The notes under the pieces were generated by a model. That model was not told where the DNA came from, searched no databases, and was given only the letters and a program-made list of their open reading frames with translations. A DNA stretch of 64,000 nt from Bifidobacterium eulemuris (lineage in GTDB: Bacteria > Actinomycetota > Actinomycetes > Actinomycetales > Bifidobacteriaceae). Made by a program: the position numbers and the translations under genes. The stretch covers positions 1,984,001 to 2,048,000 of the forward strand of contig NZ_CP062938.1 of NCBI RefSeq assembly GCF_014898155.1, read 5' to 3'. Positions 7,755-16,062 of this stretch are shown one piece after another (the stretch's first letter is position 1; every line of letters begins with the position of its first letter).

Positions 7755-8819
7755 ATGAGCGAAGTACAGAATCGAAGTCATGTCGTCGGTTTGGTGGGCA
7801 ATCCCACCTCCGACAAAGGGCGCGGCGCGCAGGCGGCCGAGCGGGTGTTTGAGCTGCTGACCCAGGCCGGAACCGAACATGGCTTCACCTGCATCGAACT
7901 GACGGGCGATAGTTTCGACGATTCCTTGGCGAACGCGCGCGGGCGCGCCGACGAATACGATTCGCTGGTGGTGGTCGGAGGCGATGGCATGATCGCCTTG
8001 GGCGCCAATGCGGTCGGCAACAGCGGCAAGCCGTTGGGCATCGTGGCCATGGGGTCGGGCAACGACTTCGCAAGAGGCCTCAAGCTGCCTGTCAACCGCA
8101 TCGAAACCGCCGTCGAGGGCATCGTCGGCGCGATCGTACGCGGCTGTACCATCGACGTGGATATGGGGCATGTGTCCGGCCTGGCGGATGAGTCCGTCGA
8201 CCGCTTCTACGCGGGCATGCTGTCGTGCGGACTGGATGCGAGCATCAACGATCGTGCGAACCATTCGCGTCTGCCCAACGGCTCGGTGCGGTATTTCGTC
8301 GCGGTATTGGTGGAGCTCACACGCATGAAGCGGTACGGATACCACATCAAGGCCACGCTGGCCGATGGGTCGGTGGACGAGCGGGACATCGTCACGCCCC
8401 TGCTGACGGTCGCCAACTCGCGGCATATCGGCGGCGGCATCGAGGTCTCGCCGTATTCCCGATTCTCGGACGGCATGTTCGACCTGGTGTGGATGGACCA
8501 CGTCCCCAATCTCAAGGAGTGCGCGGTCGCCATCTCCAACGCCTACAACGGGCGTCTGCTGTCGTCGAGGGTATTCGGCTGGGAGCGGGTGCGCGATGTG
8601 GAGATCACACGTGCTGACGAAGGCGACGAACCGCCGGTGCTGATGGCCGACGGCGAGTACGTCGGCCGCCTGCCCGTCAGGGTCACGGTGCGGGATCGCG
8701 CGCTGCGCGTGCTGGTGCCGCCCGCCGTGAAGGCCAACGAGGAGTCGCAGACCAACGCCGATGTGCTGGACATGATCCTGCGCGATGGGCGCGATCCGAT
8801 GAGCGGTCGTTTCGCCTGA
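7755..8819 (+). CDS. Diacylglycerol/sphingosine-kinase-type lipid kinase (DAGK catalytic family)
   Basis: A 354-residue protein of the DagK/YegS/LCB5 family, which phosphorylates diacylglycerol or related lipid hydroxyls with ATP at the membrane face. The nucleotide-binding motifs are VVVGGDGMIALGANAV (GGDG) and GIVAMGSGNDFARGLKLP (GSGND, equivalent to the family GTGND). Further conserved segments include ANSRHIGGGIEVSPYS and LMADGEYVGRLPVRV near the end. The ATG at 7755 has no Shine–Dalgarno sequence; TATCGT ends seven bases before it, so the mRNA may be leaderless. An upstream in-frame GTG/TTG-type start would overlap the tad operon and is less likely. It probably recycles diacylglycerol; the exact substrate is unproven. 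Confidence 0.88.
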   Translation: MSEVQNRSHVVGLVGNPTSDKGRGAQAAERVFELLTQAGTEHGFTCIELTGDSFDDSLANARGRADEYDSLVVVGGDGMIALGANAVGNSGKPLGIVAMGSGNDFARGLKLPVNRIETAVEGIVGAIVRGCTIDVDMGHVSGLADESVDRFYAGMLSCGLDASINDRANHSRLPNGSVRYFVAVLVELTRMKRYGYHIKATLADGSVDERDIVTPLLTVANSRHIGGGIEVSPYSRFSDGMFDLVWMDHVPNLKECAVAISNAYNGRLLSSRVFGWERVRDVEITRADEGDEPPVLMADGEYVGRLPVRVTVRDRALRVLVPPAVKANEESQTNADVLDMILRDGRDPMSGRFA

Positions 8820-8933
8820 CGGCGTGCCGATGCGACGGCATACCAGATTGCGGCATACCGGGTTGTGATACGTCGGAGTTGCGGTACGTCGGAGTGATGA
8901 TGCGCAGGCCGGTCGACGACGTGGCTCGGCGCG

Positions 8934-9533
8934 TTACCTGATGTACGTTTCGATGTGCAGGGTCTGTGCGATCACGGTTCGCAGCGTATCGTCGCCGATG
9001 TCGGGATGCGAACGGATCAGCGAGATCAGGCCGACGATCAGCGTGAAGAACGTCTCGTGCACATGGTTGATCGGCAGGCCGTGCTTGGCTTCGAAATCAC
9101 GTACGGTGGTGTCTCCGATGTAATACGCGATGCGGTCCGCCGAACGGTCGATGAATTTGATGTACAGCTCGGCGTTGCCATCCGCCACCATGCGGCGGGA
9201 GAACGGGCTTTCGTCGGCGATCAGCGCACGGAGCAGACGGATCATATCATCGAGGGCCTTGCTCACATTGCCGGGCTCGCGGTTGTGGTTCCACTGGTCG
9301 AGGCGTTCCAGAATCTCGTCGATCACATCGTCGAGCACCGCGTCGGCCACGGCGTCCTTGTCTTCGAAGTAGTGGTAGAAAAGCGAACGGGTCATGCCCA
9401 CGCGGCCGGCGATGTCGGAGACGGTGACTTTGGAGAAGCCCTTCTCCAGGCAGATGCCGCGCGCGGCGCTGATGATGGCCTGCCGCTTGCTGTCGCCGCG
9501 TGGGGAACGACGCTCCTCGGTGCTCGCTGCCAT
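8934..9533 (-). CDS. TetR/AcrR-family transcriptional regulator
   Basis: A 199-residue TetR-family repressor. The N-terminal helix-turn-helix is clear: AARGICLEKGFSKVTVSDIA followed by GRVGMTRSLFYHYFEDKDAV. The rest is the all-alpha ligand and dimer domain and gives no clue to the ligand. The start ATG is preceded by GGGAGA. It is transcribed away from dnaX across a 334-bp gap containing a 17-bp inverted repeat, which would suit autoregulation. No efflux or transporter gene adjoins it, so its target is not evident from context. Confidence 0.9.
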   Translation of the reverse strand: MAASTEERRSPRGDSKRQAIISAARGICLEKGFSKVTVSDIAGRVGMTRSLFYHYFEDKDAVADAVLDDVIDEILERLDQWNHNREPGNVSKALDDMIRLLRALIADESPFSRRMVADGNAELYIKFIDRSADRIAYYIGDTTVRDFEAKHGLPINHVHETFFTLIVGLISLIRSHPDIGDDTLRTVIAQTLHIETYIR

Positions 9534-9642
9534 GACGGTCTCCCTTGGCTCGGACGGTTGGAAATATTCTGAAGTATGTTGACAGTATGGTAACGGGTGT
9601 CACCAACATGACGCCGCCACGCCAAGCGTCCTGCCCACGTGC

Positions 9643-9659
9643 ATTGACGTCTCGTCAAT
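9643..9659. promoter_or_regulatory. 17-bp inverted repeat in the tetR–dnaX gap, candidate TetR operator
   Basis: ATTGACG and CGTCAAT are perfect 7-bp arms around TCT. A weaker second symmetry (TGACA…TGTCA, 9580–9602) lies nearer the tetR start. The rest of the 9534–9867 gap shows no gene, tRNA or strong terminator; a TAGGGT box near 9803 is a possible dnaX −10. Assignment to the TetR protein is inference from position. Confidence 0.4.
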
Positions 9660-9867
9660 CATATGGCATGCGCCCTATGCCGGCATGTCGCGCGCGGTCT
9701 TATGGCACGGGCCCGAAATACGTGGGAAGGCACCGAATCGACGGAACGGCTGTCCCACGCGACCTCATGGCGTAGACGTACGGCAGGTAGTGGCGGCACG
9801 ATAGGGTGGACGAAGCAAGCTCGCGGCCATATCGGTCGCAACGGCGAACGAAATGAGTGTGGTCTAG

Positions 9868-12633
9868 ATGGCATTGGCGTTATATCGGCGGTATCGTCCC
9901 GATGCGTTCGAAGGGGTGATCGGACAGGACCAGGTCACCGTTCCTCTGATGCGGGCCCTCGACGAGGGCAAGCTCACCCACGCCTATCTTTTCTCCGGAC
10001 CGCGCGGCTGCGGCAAAACCAGCTCCGCCCGCATCCTCGCCCGCTGCGTCAACTGCGCGCAAGGGCCCACCTCTCATCCCTGCGGCGAATGCGAAAGCTG
10101 CAAGGACCTCGCCACCGGCGGCCCCGGCTCCATCGACGTGGTGGAGATCGACGCGGCCAGCCACAACGGCGTGGACGACGCCCGCGAACTGCGCGAACGC
10201 GCCGGATTCGCCCCCGCGCGCGACCGCTACAAGATCTTCATCCTCGACGAGGCCCATATGGTCACGCAGCAGGGTTTCAACGCCTTGCTGAAAATCGTCG
10301 AGGAGCCGCCCGAGCATGTGATGTTCATCTTCGCCACCACGGAACCCGACAAGGTGATCGGCACCATCCGCTCACGCACCCACCACTATCCGTTCCGTCT
10401 GGTGCCCACCGAGGTGATGGGACCGTACTTGGAGCGGATCTGCGAACAGGAGGGCATCAAGGCCGAGCCGGGTGTGCTCAAGCTCGCCATGCGCGCCGGC
10501 GGCGGTTCCATGCGTGACACGCTCAGCGTGCTCGACCAGCTCATGGTCGGGGCCGTCGACGGCGTGATCACCCACGACGCTTCGGTCGCGTTGTTGGGCT
10601 TCACGCCGGAAACCCTGATCGGCGAGGCCGTGGACGCGGTGATCGACCGCAACGGCGAGGCGCTGTACGGCGTGATCCAAAGCGTTGTGGTCGGCGGTTT
10701 CGATCCGCGCCGCTTCGTGGAGGACCTGCTCGCGCGCGTGCGCGACCTGCTGGTGCTCACCCTGGCCGGCGACCGGGCCGAATCCGTGCTGTCCGACTCC
10801 GCCGAGGGCGAGAATATGGACGACCTGCACCGTCAGGCCCAAGCCTTGGGGCTGGGCTCGCTCACCGTGATGGCGGATACCATCAACGCCACGCTTGGTT
10901 CGATGACCGGTGCGATTTCGCCGCGCATGCGTCTCGAATTGCTTGCGGCGCGGCTGCTCGCCGTGCGAGAAGGCGCCTTGACCCCGCAATCCGCAACTGT
11001 TGCGACGGCGTCTGGCGCTGCCGCCGGCGCGGCAGGCGCGGTCGGCGACGCGACCCGCTCGGCGTCTGGTTCGGCGTCCGGCTCCCGTTTTGCCGGAGCC
11101 GCGCAGCCAGCTCAGCCGAAAACCGCTGAAAACACCGGTTTCGCCGGCAATAGCGGTGGCTTCGCCGGTCGCGGAACGGGCGCTCCCGCATCCTCCGGAG
11201 CGACCCCGTCGCGCAACGCCAACGAAACCCACGGTGCCTGGCCCACGGACGCCGATGGGTTCGCCCAATCCACGCAAGCGCGCAAACCGCGGAATTCCGG
11301 CGATGCGCATGGCGTCGCCACGGAGACGGGCGCGACTGCGTCGACTGCCGCGACCGGTGTCGTGAACTCAGGCGCGCCGGGCTCGGGAAACGATGCCGGA
11401 CAAGACGCCGTGAAGACGGATCCGCGCACTCCTGACGAGAAATGGGACGCCCTGGTGGCGGGATTGCCCGGGGACGTTCGCGCCTATGTGGACCGCACCA
11501 AGGTGCCGCGTGTGCAACTCGCCCCCAATCCCGCCAATGGGCGTATGCAGCTGTGGATCAAATTCGATGTGCCGCTGAGCAAATACGCGTTCGCGATGGG
11601 CATGGCCTCCGAACCGGTGGACGGTTCCACCAAAGTGCAGGATATTCTGCGCGCCGAGGTCCACAAGATGTTCGGTCCCGATGTGGCGCTCGCCCCCACC
11701 AAAAAGATGGCGAACGACGAGATCGCGCCGCCATTGAGCAAACTGCCCCCCGAGGAGCAGCAGAGGATCAAGGCCCGGTTGCTGCAGGCGAATCTGGGTG
11801 CGGCTTCGGCGTTGACGCAACGGTCCGGCGAGCCGTCGGGCAAGACGCCAGAGGCGGGCGTCGGATCCACGCCGGTCGCTGCGGAGAAAAACCCCGGTGA
11901 ATCGGCCGCCGATGATGAGGAGGTTCATCGAGCCGCGCCGGCCGATGACGATCCGTGGGCGCTGCCTGTGCCCGGACCCGCCTCGACGGCATCTCCGACG
12001 CAGTCCGCGGGGAATCTCACGAACGGTCGGAACACTCCGATGGATGATGATCCGTGGGCGCATCCGGCGCAGCGGACCACCCCGGTCAATGCTGTTTCAC
12101 GGGATGTTTCACGCGAAGACGCCGAGCCTGATGGCTGGGGCGTCGCCCAGTCCGTGAAACAGCCTGTGGAACAATCCGCCGAGACGGAGGCGCCTCGCCG
12201 CACAACCGTGGCCGTTCCCGATCTCAGCGACGACGATGACCCGTGGAAGAACGTTCCGCCGCCCAGCGAGCCGATCCCCTCGGATATGGACGACGCCCCA
12301 TCGCATGGCTCGGCGTATGGCCAGCGGCAGCATTCGGGATTCGCACAGCACCAGCAGCCGCAGGCCGACCGGCGCGACGCCATTCCGCAATCCGACGATC
12401 CGTGGAACGCCCCGCAGGCCAGGGCGTTCGCGCAACCAGCCGAGCAATTCAGCCCGCAGGTCGCCGCTGAGGACGACGAGTATTCGATGAGCGACGCGTC
12501 GTTGGGCGAGGCAACGGCGATGAGCATGGACGATCTGCGTAAACTGTTCGAAGTCAAAAAAGTCGAGGAATTCGCCGCCGACGACCCGGGCAATCCCCGC
12601 AACCAGCACTCCAAAAAACGTGCCGGCGACTGA
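9868..12633 (+). CDS. dnaX: DNA polymerase III subunits gamma and tau
   Basis: Clamp-loader ATPase of the replicative polymerase. Residues 44–52 give the Walker A GPRGCGKTS; a four-Cys zinc site (CVNCAQGPTSHPCGECESC) follows; DEAHMVTQQGFNALLKIVEE holds Walker B, and TIRSRTHHYPFR is the arginine-finger region. At 921 residues it is long because residues from about 380 onwards are mostly low-complexity Ala/Ser/Thr/Pro sequence around one folded segment (about nt 11430–11740), probably the polymerase-binding tau domain. The tail repeats the tetrapeptide DDPW four times. The ATG at 9868 starts MALALYRRYRP, the normal family N-terminus. recR follows 84 bp downstream, the common bacterial order. 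Confidence 0.96.
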   Translation: MALALYRRYRPDAFEGVIGQDQVTVPLMRALDEGKLTHAYLFSGPRGCGKTSSARILARCVNCAQGPTSHPCGECESCKDLATGGPGSIDVVEIDAASHNGVDDARELRERAGFAPARDRYKIFILDEAHMVTQQGFNALLKIVEEPPEHVMFIFATTEPDKVIGTIRSRTHHYPFRLVPTEVMGPYLERICEQEGIKAEPGVLKLAMRAGGGSMRDTLSVLDQLMVGAVDGVITHDASVALLGFTPETLIGEAVDAVIDRNGEALYGVIQSVVVGGFDPRRFVEDLLARVRDLLVLTLAGDRAESVLSDSAEGENMDDLHRQAQALGLGSLTVMADTINATLGSMTGAISPRMRLELLAARLLAVREGALTPQSATVATASGAAAGAAGAVGDATRSASGSASGSRFAGAAQPAQPKTAENTGFAGNSGGFAGRGTGAPASSGATPSRNANETHGAWPTDADGFAQSTQARKPRNSGDAHGVATETGATASTAATGVVNSGAPGSGNDAGQDAVKTDPRTPDEKWDALVAGLPGDVRAYVDRTKVPRVQLAPNPANGRMQLWIKFDVPLSKYAFAMGMASEPVDGSTKVQDILRAEVHKMFGPDVALAPTKKMANDEIAPPLSKLPPEEQQRIKARLLQANLGAASALTQRSGEPSGKTPEAGVGSTPVAAEKNPGESAADDEEVHRAAPADDDPWALPVPGPASTASPTQSAGNLTNGRNTPMDDDPWAHPAQRTTPVNAVSRDVSREDAEPDGWGVAQSVKQPVEQSAETEAPRRTTVAVPDLSDDDDPWKNVPPPSEPIPSDMDDAPSHGSAYGQRQHSGFAQHQQPQADRRDAIPQSDDPWNAPQARAFAQPAEQFSPQVAAEDDEYSMSDASLGEATAMSMDDLRKLFEVKKVEEFAADDPGNPRNQHSKKRAGD

Positions 12634-12717
12634 CGACGGCCGCAACGGTCCATGACGACGGCCGGATACCCCTCATAAGAGGAAACGAATCCGCGAACAC
12701 GCGGGGAAGGAACTGCC

Positions 12718-13320
12718 ATGGCATTGGCGTATGACGGCGCGATCCAGCGCCTGATCGACGCGTTCGGACGACTGCCCGGCATCGGTCCGAAAGGCGCGCA
12801 GCGCATCGCCTTCTACCTGTTGTCGGCCGACGAGCAGGAAGCCGCCGATTTGGCCGACGCCATCACCGAAGTCAAAGCGAAAGTGCGGTTCTGCGACATC
12901 TGCGGCAACGTGTGCGAGGCCAGCCCATGCCCGATCTGCGCCGATCCGCGCCGCGACCGTTCCCTGATCTGCGTGGTCGAGGAACCCAAGGACGTGATGA
13001 GCATCGAACGCACACGCGAATACCGCGGCCTCTACCACGTGCTCGGCGGCGCGATCAACCCGATGGCGAATGTCGGCCCGAACGATCTGAAGATTCCCCA
13101 GCTGCTCGGCCGTCTGAACGGCGACGACGTGCGGGAGGTGATTCTCGCGCTCGACCCGAATATCGAAGGCGAGGCCACCACCACATATCTGAGCCGGTTG
13201 CTCGGGCCGCTTGGACTGAAGGTCACGCGTCTGGCCAGCGGTCTGCCCATGGGCAGCGACCTCGAATACGCCGACGAGATCACGCTCGGCCGCGCCCTCA
13301 CCGGACGCCGCGACGCGTAG
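12718..13320 (+). CDS. recR: Recombination mediator protein RecR
   Basis: A 200-residue RecR, the usual length. RecR acts with RecO/RecF to load RecA on gapped DNA. Seen in order: an N-terminal helix-hairpin-helix ([18 protein letters not shown]), the four-Cys zinc finger [16 protein letters not shown], the Toprim domain starting [17 protein letters not shown], and a C-terminal Walker-like part ending [11 protein letters not shown]. The site GGGGAAGGAA lies before the ATG. It is placed behind dnaX as in most bacteria, and the pair is probably co-transcribed. Confidence 0.97.
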   Translation: MALAYDGAIQRLIDAFGRLPGIGPKGAQRIAFYLLSADEQEAADLADAITEVKAKVRFCDICGNVCEASPCPICADPRRDRSLICVVEEPKDVMSIERTREYRGLYHVLGGAINPMANVGPNDLKIPQLLGRLNGDDVREVILALDPNIEGEATTTYLSRLLGPLGLKVTRLASGLPMGSDLEYADEITLGRALTGRRDA

Positions 13321-13439
13321 TCGCGCGGCTGTTCGGATTGTGGTCAGCGGGCGTCCGACCCCAGGCCGGTATCCCTATAATCGTGCCGCTTGCGTAGAAT
13401 TGTCGGCAGGCGAAAACCCTCGAGAAGATAGGACCTCCA

Positions 13440-14204
13440 GTGGCTCTCATCGTACAGAAGTACGGCGGCTCATCCGTGGCCGATGCGGAATCCATCAAGC
13501 GTGTGGCGCGCCGTGTGGTCGAGACCAAGAAGAAGGGCAACTCCGTTGCCGTGGTGGTCTCCGCCATGGGCGACACCACCGACGATCTCATCGATCAGGC
13601 GCTCAGCATCGACTCCAATCCGCCCGAGCGTGAAATGGACATGCTGATGACCGCCGGCGAACGCATCTCCATGAGCCTGCTCGCCATGGCCATCCACGCC
13701 GAGGGCGAGCGCGCCCACTCCTTCACCGGCCAGCAGGCGGGCTTCTTCACCGACGCGCGGTATGGCGCGGCCCATATCAAAGCCGTCAAGCCAGACCGCG
13801 TCAAAAACGCGCTCGAAAGCGGCGCGGTGGCCATTGTGGCAGGATTCCAAGGCATCAACGCGAAGGGTGACGCCACCACACTCGGACGCGGCGGCTCCGA
13901 CACCTCGGCCGTCGCGCTCGCCGTCGCGCTGGAAGCGGACGTGTGCGAGATCTACACCGATGTGGACGGCGTGTTCACCGCCGATCCGCGTATCGTGCCC
14001 ACCGCCCGTCGCATCCCCTCCATCGGCTATGACGCGATTCTCGAGATGGCGTCCTGCGGATCCAAGGTGCTGGCTTTGCGATGCGTCGAATACGCGCAGC
14101 GTTTCAACATGCCGTTGCATGTGCGCTCCTCGTTCTCGCACCGCCCCGGCACGTTGGTCGTGCCCGACGGCGTCGATCCGCGCACCCTGCCGAATCTCGG
14201 CTAA
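13440..14204 (+). CDS. lysC: Aspartokinase catalytic subunit (ACT domains absent)
   Basis: First step of the aspartate pathway (aspartate to aspartyl phosphate) toward lysine, threonine and methionine. The amino-acid kinase fold is complete: [19 protein letters not shown] at the N-terminus, [36 protein letters not shown] and [19 protein letters not shown]. The protein stops after 254 residues at PRTLPNLG, just where single-chain aspartokinases run into two ACT domains. The ACT part is the next gene, 48 bp on. The start GTG (13440) is supported by family alignment ([10 protein letters not shown]). It is thus a naturally split enzyme rather than a frameshift: the gap holds a normal stop, spacer and new start. 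Confidence 0.93.
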   Translation: MALIVQKYGGSSVADAESIKRVARRVVETKKKGNSVAVVVSAMGDTTDDLIDQALSIDSNPPEREMDMLMTAGERISMSLLAMAIHAEGERAHSFTGQQAGFFTDARYGAAHIKAVKPDRVKNALESGAVAIVAGFQGINAKGDATTLGRGGSDTSAVALAVALEADVCEIYTDVDGVFTADPRIVPTARRIPSIGYDAILEMASCGSKVLALRCVEYAQRFNMPLHVRSSFSHRPGTLVVPDGVDPRTLPNLG

Positions 14205-14252
14205 GACTTGATAACCCCAGACAATCCGCCAATTCCGACCGAAAGCAGCATC

Positions 14253-14816
14253 ATGAGCGAAACACAAGAATCCATGGGCGATCTGTTCCCCGATCTGGGC
14301 CCCGAGGCACCGGTCATCTCCGGTGTGGCCCACGACCGCAGCGAGGCGTTGGCCACCGTGCGCGGAGTGCCGAACGAGCCCGGCATGGCGGCGAAGGTGT
14401 TCACCGAACTGGCCACGGCCGGCATCAACGTGGACATGATCGTGCAGGCCGGCTCCGCCGCCGGCACCGCGGACATCTCGTTCACCGTACCCGAATCCTC
14501 CGTGCGCCAGGTGCAGGACGCTCTGCTGGAGAAGCATGAGGAGCTGGGATACAAGGAATTCGACGTGGACACCAACGTGGGCAAGGTCGCTGTGGTGGGC
14601 GTCGGCATGAAAACGCATTCCGGCCTGGCTGCGAAGTTCTTCACCGCGCTCAGCGAGCAGGGCATCAACGTGCTGATGATCTCCACCTCGGAGATCCGCA
14701 TCGCCGCGCTGGTTCCGCTTGAGGAGCTGGACGACGCCGTCAAGGCGCTGCACACCGCGTACGGTTTGGACGCCACGCAGGTGGAAGCCGTGGTCTACGG
14801 CGGCACCGGCCGCTGA
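14253..14816 (+). CDS. ACT-domain regulatory subunit of aspartokinase
   Basis: A 187-residue protein made of two ACT domains, matching the C-terminal regulatory half of aspartokinase. The first begins LATVRGVPNEPGMAAKVFTELATAGINVDMIVQ, the second KVAVVGVGMKTHSGLAAKFFTALSEQGINVLMISTSEIRIAALV. These bind lysine/threonine in classical enzymes and bring feedback inhibition, so this gene probably codes the beta-like subunit of a hetero-oligomer with the catalytic protein just upstream. About 30 residues of acidic N-terminal extension (SMGDLFPDLGPEAP) have no counterpart in fused enzymes that I recall. asd follows after 15 bp. Confidence 0.9.
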   Translation: MSETQESMGDLFPDLGPEAPVISGVAHDRSEALATVRGVPNEPGMAAKVFTELATAGINVDMIVQAGSAAGTADISFTVPESSVRQVQDALLEKHEELGYKEFDVDTNVGKVAVVGVGMKTHSGLAAKFFTALSEQGINVLMISTSEIRIAALVPLEELDDAVKALHTAYGLDATQVEAVVYGGTGR

Positions 14817-14831
14817 GAAAGGACTTGAATC

Positions 14832-15905
14832 ATGGTACAGATCAACGATAAGGGCGTGAACGTCGCCGTTCTGGGCGCCACCGGACAGGTGGGCATGGTG
14901 ATGCGCCGCGTGCTCGACGAGCGCGACTTCCCCGTCAAGGACCTGCGTTTCCTCGCCTCGGCGCGTTCCGCCGGCCAGACGATCTCCTGGCGCGGCCACG
15001 ATGTGGTCGTCGAGGATGTGGCGACCGCCGATCTGAGCGGCATCGACATCGCCATCTTCTCCGCGGGCGGCGGCACCTCCAAGCAGTGGGCGCCGAAATT
15101 CGCCGAAGCCGGGGCGTATGTGATCGACAATTCCTCGCAGTGGCGCATGCACGACAACGTGCCGCTGGTGGTCGCCGAAGTGAACCCTGACGATCTGGAC
15201 GATGTGCCGGACCGCATCATCGCCAACCCGAACTGCACCACCATGGCCATCATGCCGGTGATGAAGCCGCTTGCCGACGCGTTCGGACTCAAGCGGCTCA
15301 TCGTCAGCTCCTATCAGGCCGTGTCCGGCGCGGGCCGTGCGGGCGTCGAACAGCTGATGAACGAGGCGAAGGCTGCCATCGAGCAGGGCGCGGACAAGCT
15401 TGTGTTCGGCGGCGACGCCGTCGAATTCCCGGCACCCTCCAAAATCGTGCGCACCATCGCCTTCAACGAGGTGCCGATGATCGGCGACATCGTGGACGAC
15501 GGCAGCGAGGAAACCGACGAGGAGCAGAAGCTGCGCAACGAAAGCCGCAAGATTCTGCATCTGCCGGAGCTCAAGGCCTCCTGCACCTGTGTGCGTGTGG
15601 GCGTGTTCACCTCGCATGGCATGAGCGTGAACGCCGAATTCGAACAGGATGTGACCCCCGATCAGGCGCGTGCGGTGCTCGCCGACGCCCCGGCCGTGGA
15701 ATTGGTGGATATTCCGACCGCCCAGCTGGCCGCCGGCAAGACCCCGAGCTTCGTGGGCCGCATCCGCCAGGATCAGGCCGTGGACGGCAAGAAGGGACTC
15801 GCGTTCTTCGTGACCAACGACAACCTGCGCAAGGGCGCCGCCCTCAACGCCGTGGAACTCGCCGAACTCGTAGCCAAGAAGCACTTCGCAGATCAGCTTG
15901 CCTGA
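14832..15905 (+). CDS. asd: Aspartate-semialdehyde dehydrogenase
   Basis: Reduces aspartyl phosphate to aspartate semialdehyde with NADPH, the step after aspartokinase. The Rossmann motif is NVAVLGATGQVGMVMRRVL; the active-site Cys lies in RIIANPNCTTMAIMPVMKPL; the conserved LIVSSYQAVSGAGRAGVEQL and a catalytic His (GVFTSHGMSVNAEF) follow. At 357 residues the length is normal. AGAAAGGA precedes the ATG and the spacing to the ACT gene (15 bp) shows an operon lysC–ACT–asd. The last codons (ADQLA and stop) form the left half of the first unit of the hairpin array described at 15888. Confidence 0.96.
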   Translation: MVQINDKGVNVAVLGATGQVGMVMRRVLDERDFPVKDLRFLASARSAGQTISWRGHDVVVEDVATADLSGIDIAIFSAGGGTSKQWAPKFAEAGAYVIDNSSQWRMHDNVPLVVAEVNPDDLDDVPDRIIANPNCTTMAIMPVMKPLADAFGLKRLIVSSYQAVSGAGRAGVEQLMNEAKAAIEQGADKLVFGGDAVEFPAPSKIVRTIAFNEVPMIGDIVDDGSEETDEEQKLRNESRKILHLPELKASCTCVRVGVFTSHGMSVNAEFEQDVTPDQARAVLADAPAVELVDIPTAQLAAGKTPSFVGRIRQDQAVDGKKGLAFFVTNDNLRKGAALNAVELAELVAKKHFADQLA

Positions 15906-16062
15906 TCTGCGACGGACAGCACAGTGGCAATCAGCTAGCCTGATTGCCGACAGATGGCACAGTGCAGATCAGCTTGCCTGATCTGCGACAGATAACGCAG
16001 TGGCGACCAGCTCGCCTGATCCGCGACAGACAGCGCAGCGCGGATCAGTTTGCCTGACCGTC
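15888..16062. repeat. Five-unit hairpin array with exact 38-bp period between convergent genes
   Basis: Units start at 15888, 15926, 15964, 16002 and 16040. Each is a 23-bp inverted repeat plus a 15-bp spacer of the type GACAGACAGCACAGT. Units 1 and 3 have arms GCAGATCAG and CTGATCTGC around CTTGC. Unit 2 has arms GGCAATCAG and CTGATTGCC around CTAGC: three base changes in one arm are exactly compensated in the other. Units 4 and 5 are imperfect, but the right arm of 4 is the exact complement of the left arm of 5. Unit 1 supplies the stop of asd; unit 5 supplies the stop of the opposing AlbA_2 gene. It probably acts as a two-way transcription barrier or mRNA 3' protector; function is inference. 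Confidence 0.85.

Noticed and set aside
9534..9867. tRNA-Ser or other RNA near dnaX
   Set aside because: No T-loop or acceptor pairing; only short inverted repeats are present.
12555..12561. AAAAAAG in dnaX as a possible programmed frameshift site for gamma
   Set aside because: In the zero frame it reads AAA AAA GTC, not the A AAA AAG phase needed, and it lies only about 25 codons before the natural stop, so a shortened gamma would hardly differ.
13470..15884. 804-codon minus-strand frame across lysC, the ACT gene and asd
   Set aside because: It covers three clearly real plus-strand genes, and its translation is His/Gly/Val-rich with no domain.
15888..16062. CRISPR array
   Set aside because: Spacers of 15 bp are themselves repeats of one sequence, units are hairpins with coding ends, and there are no cas genes.
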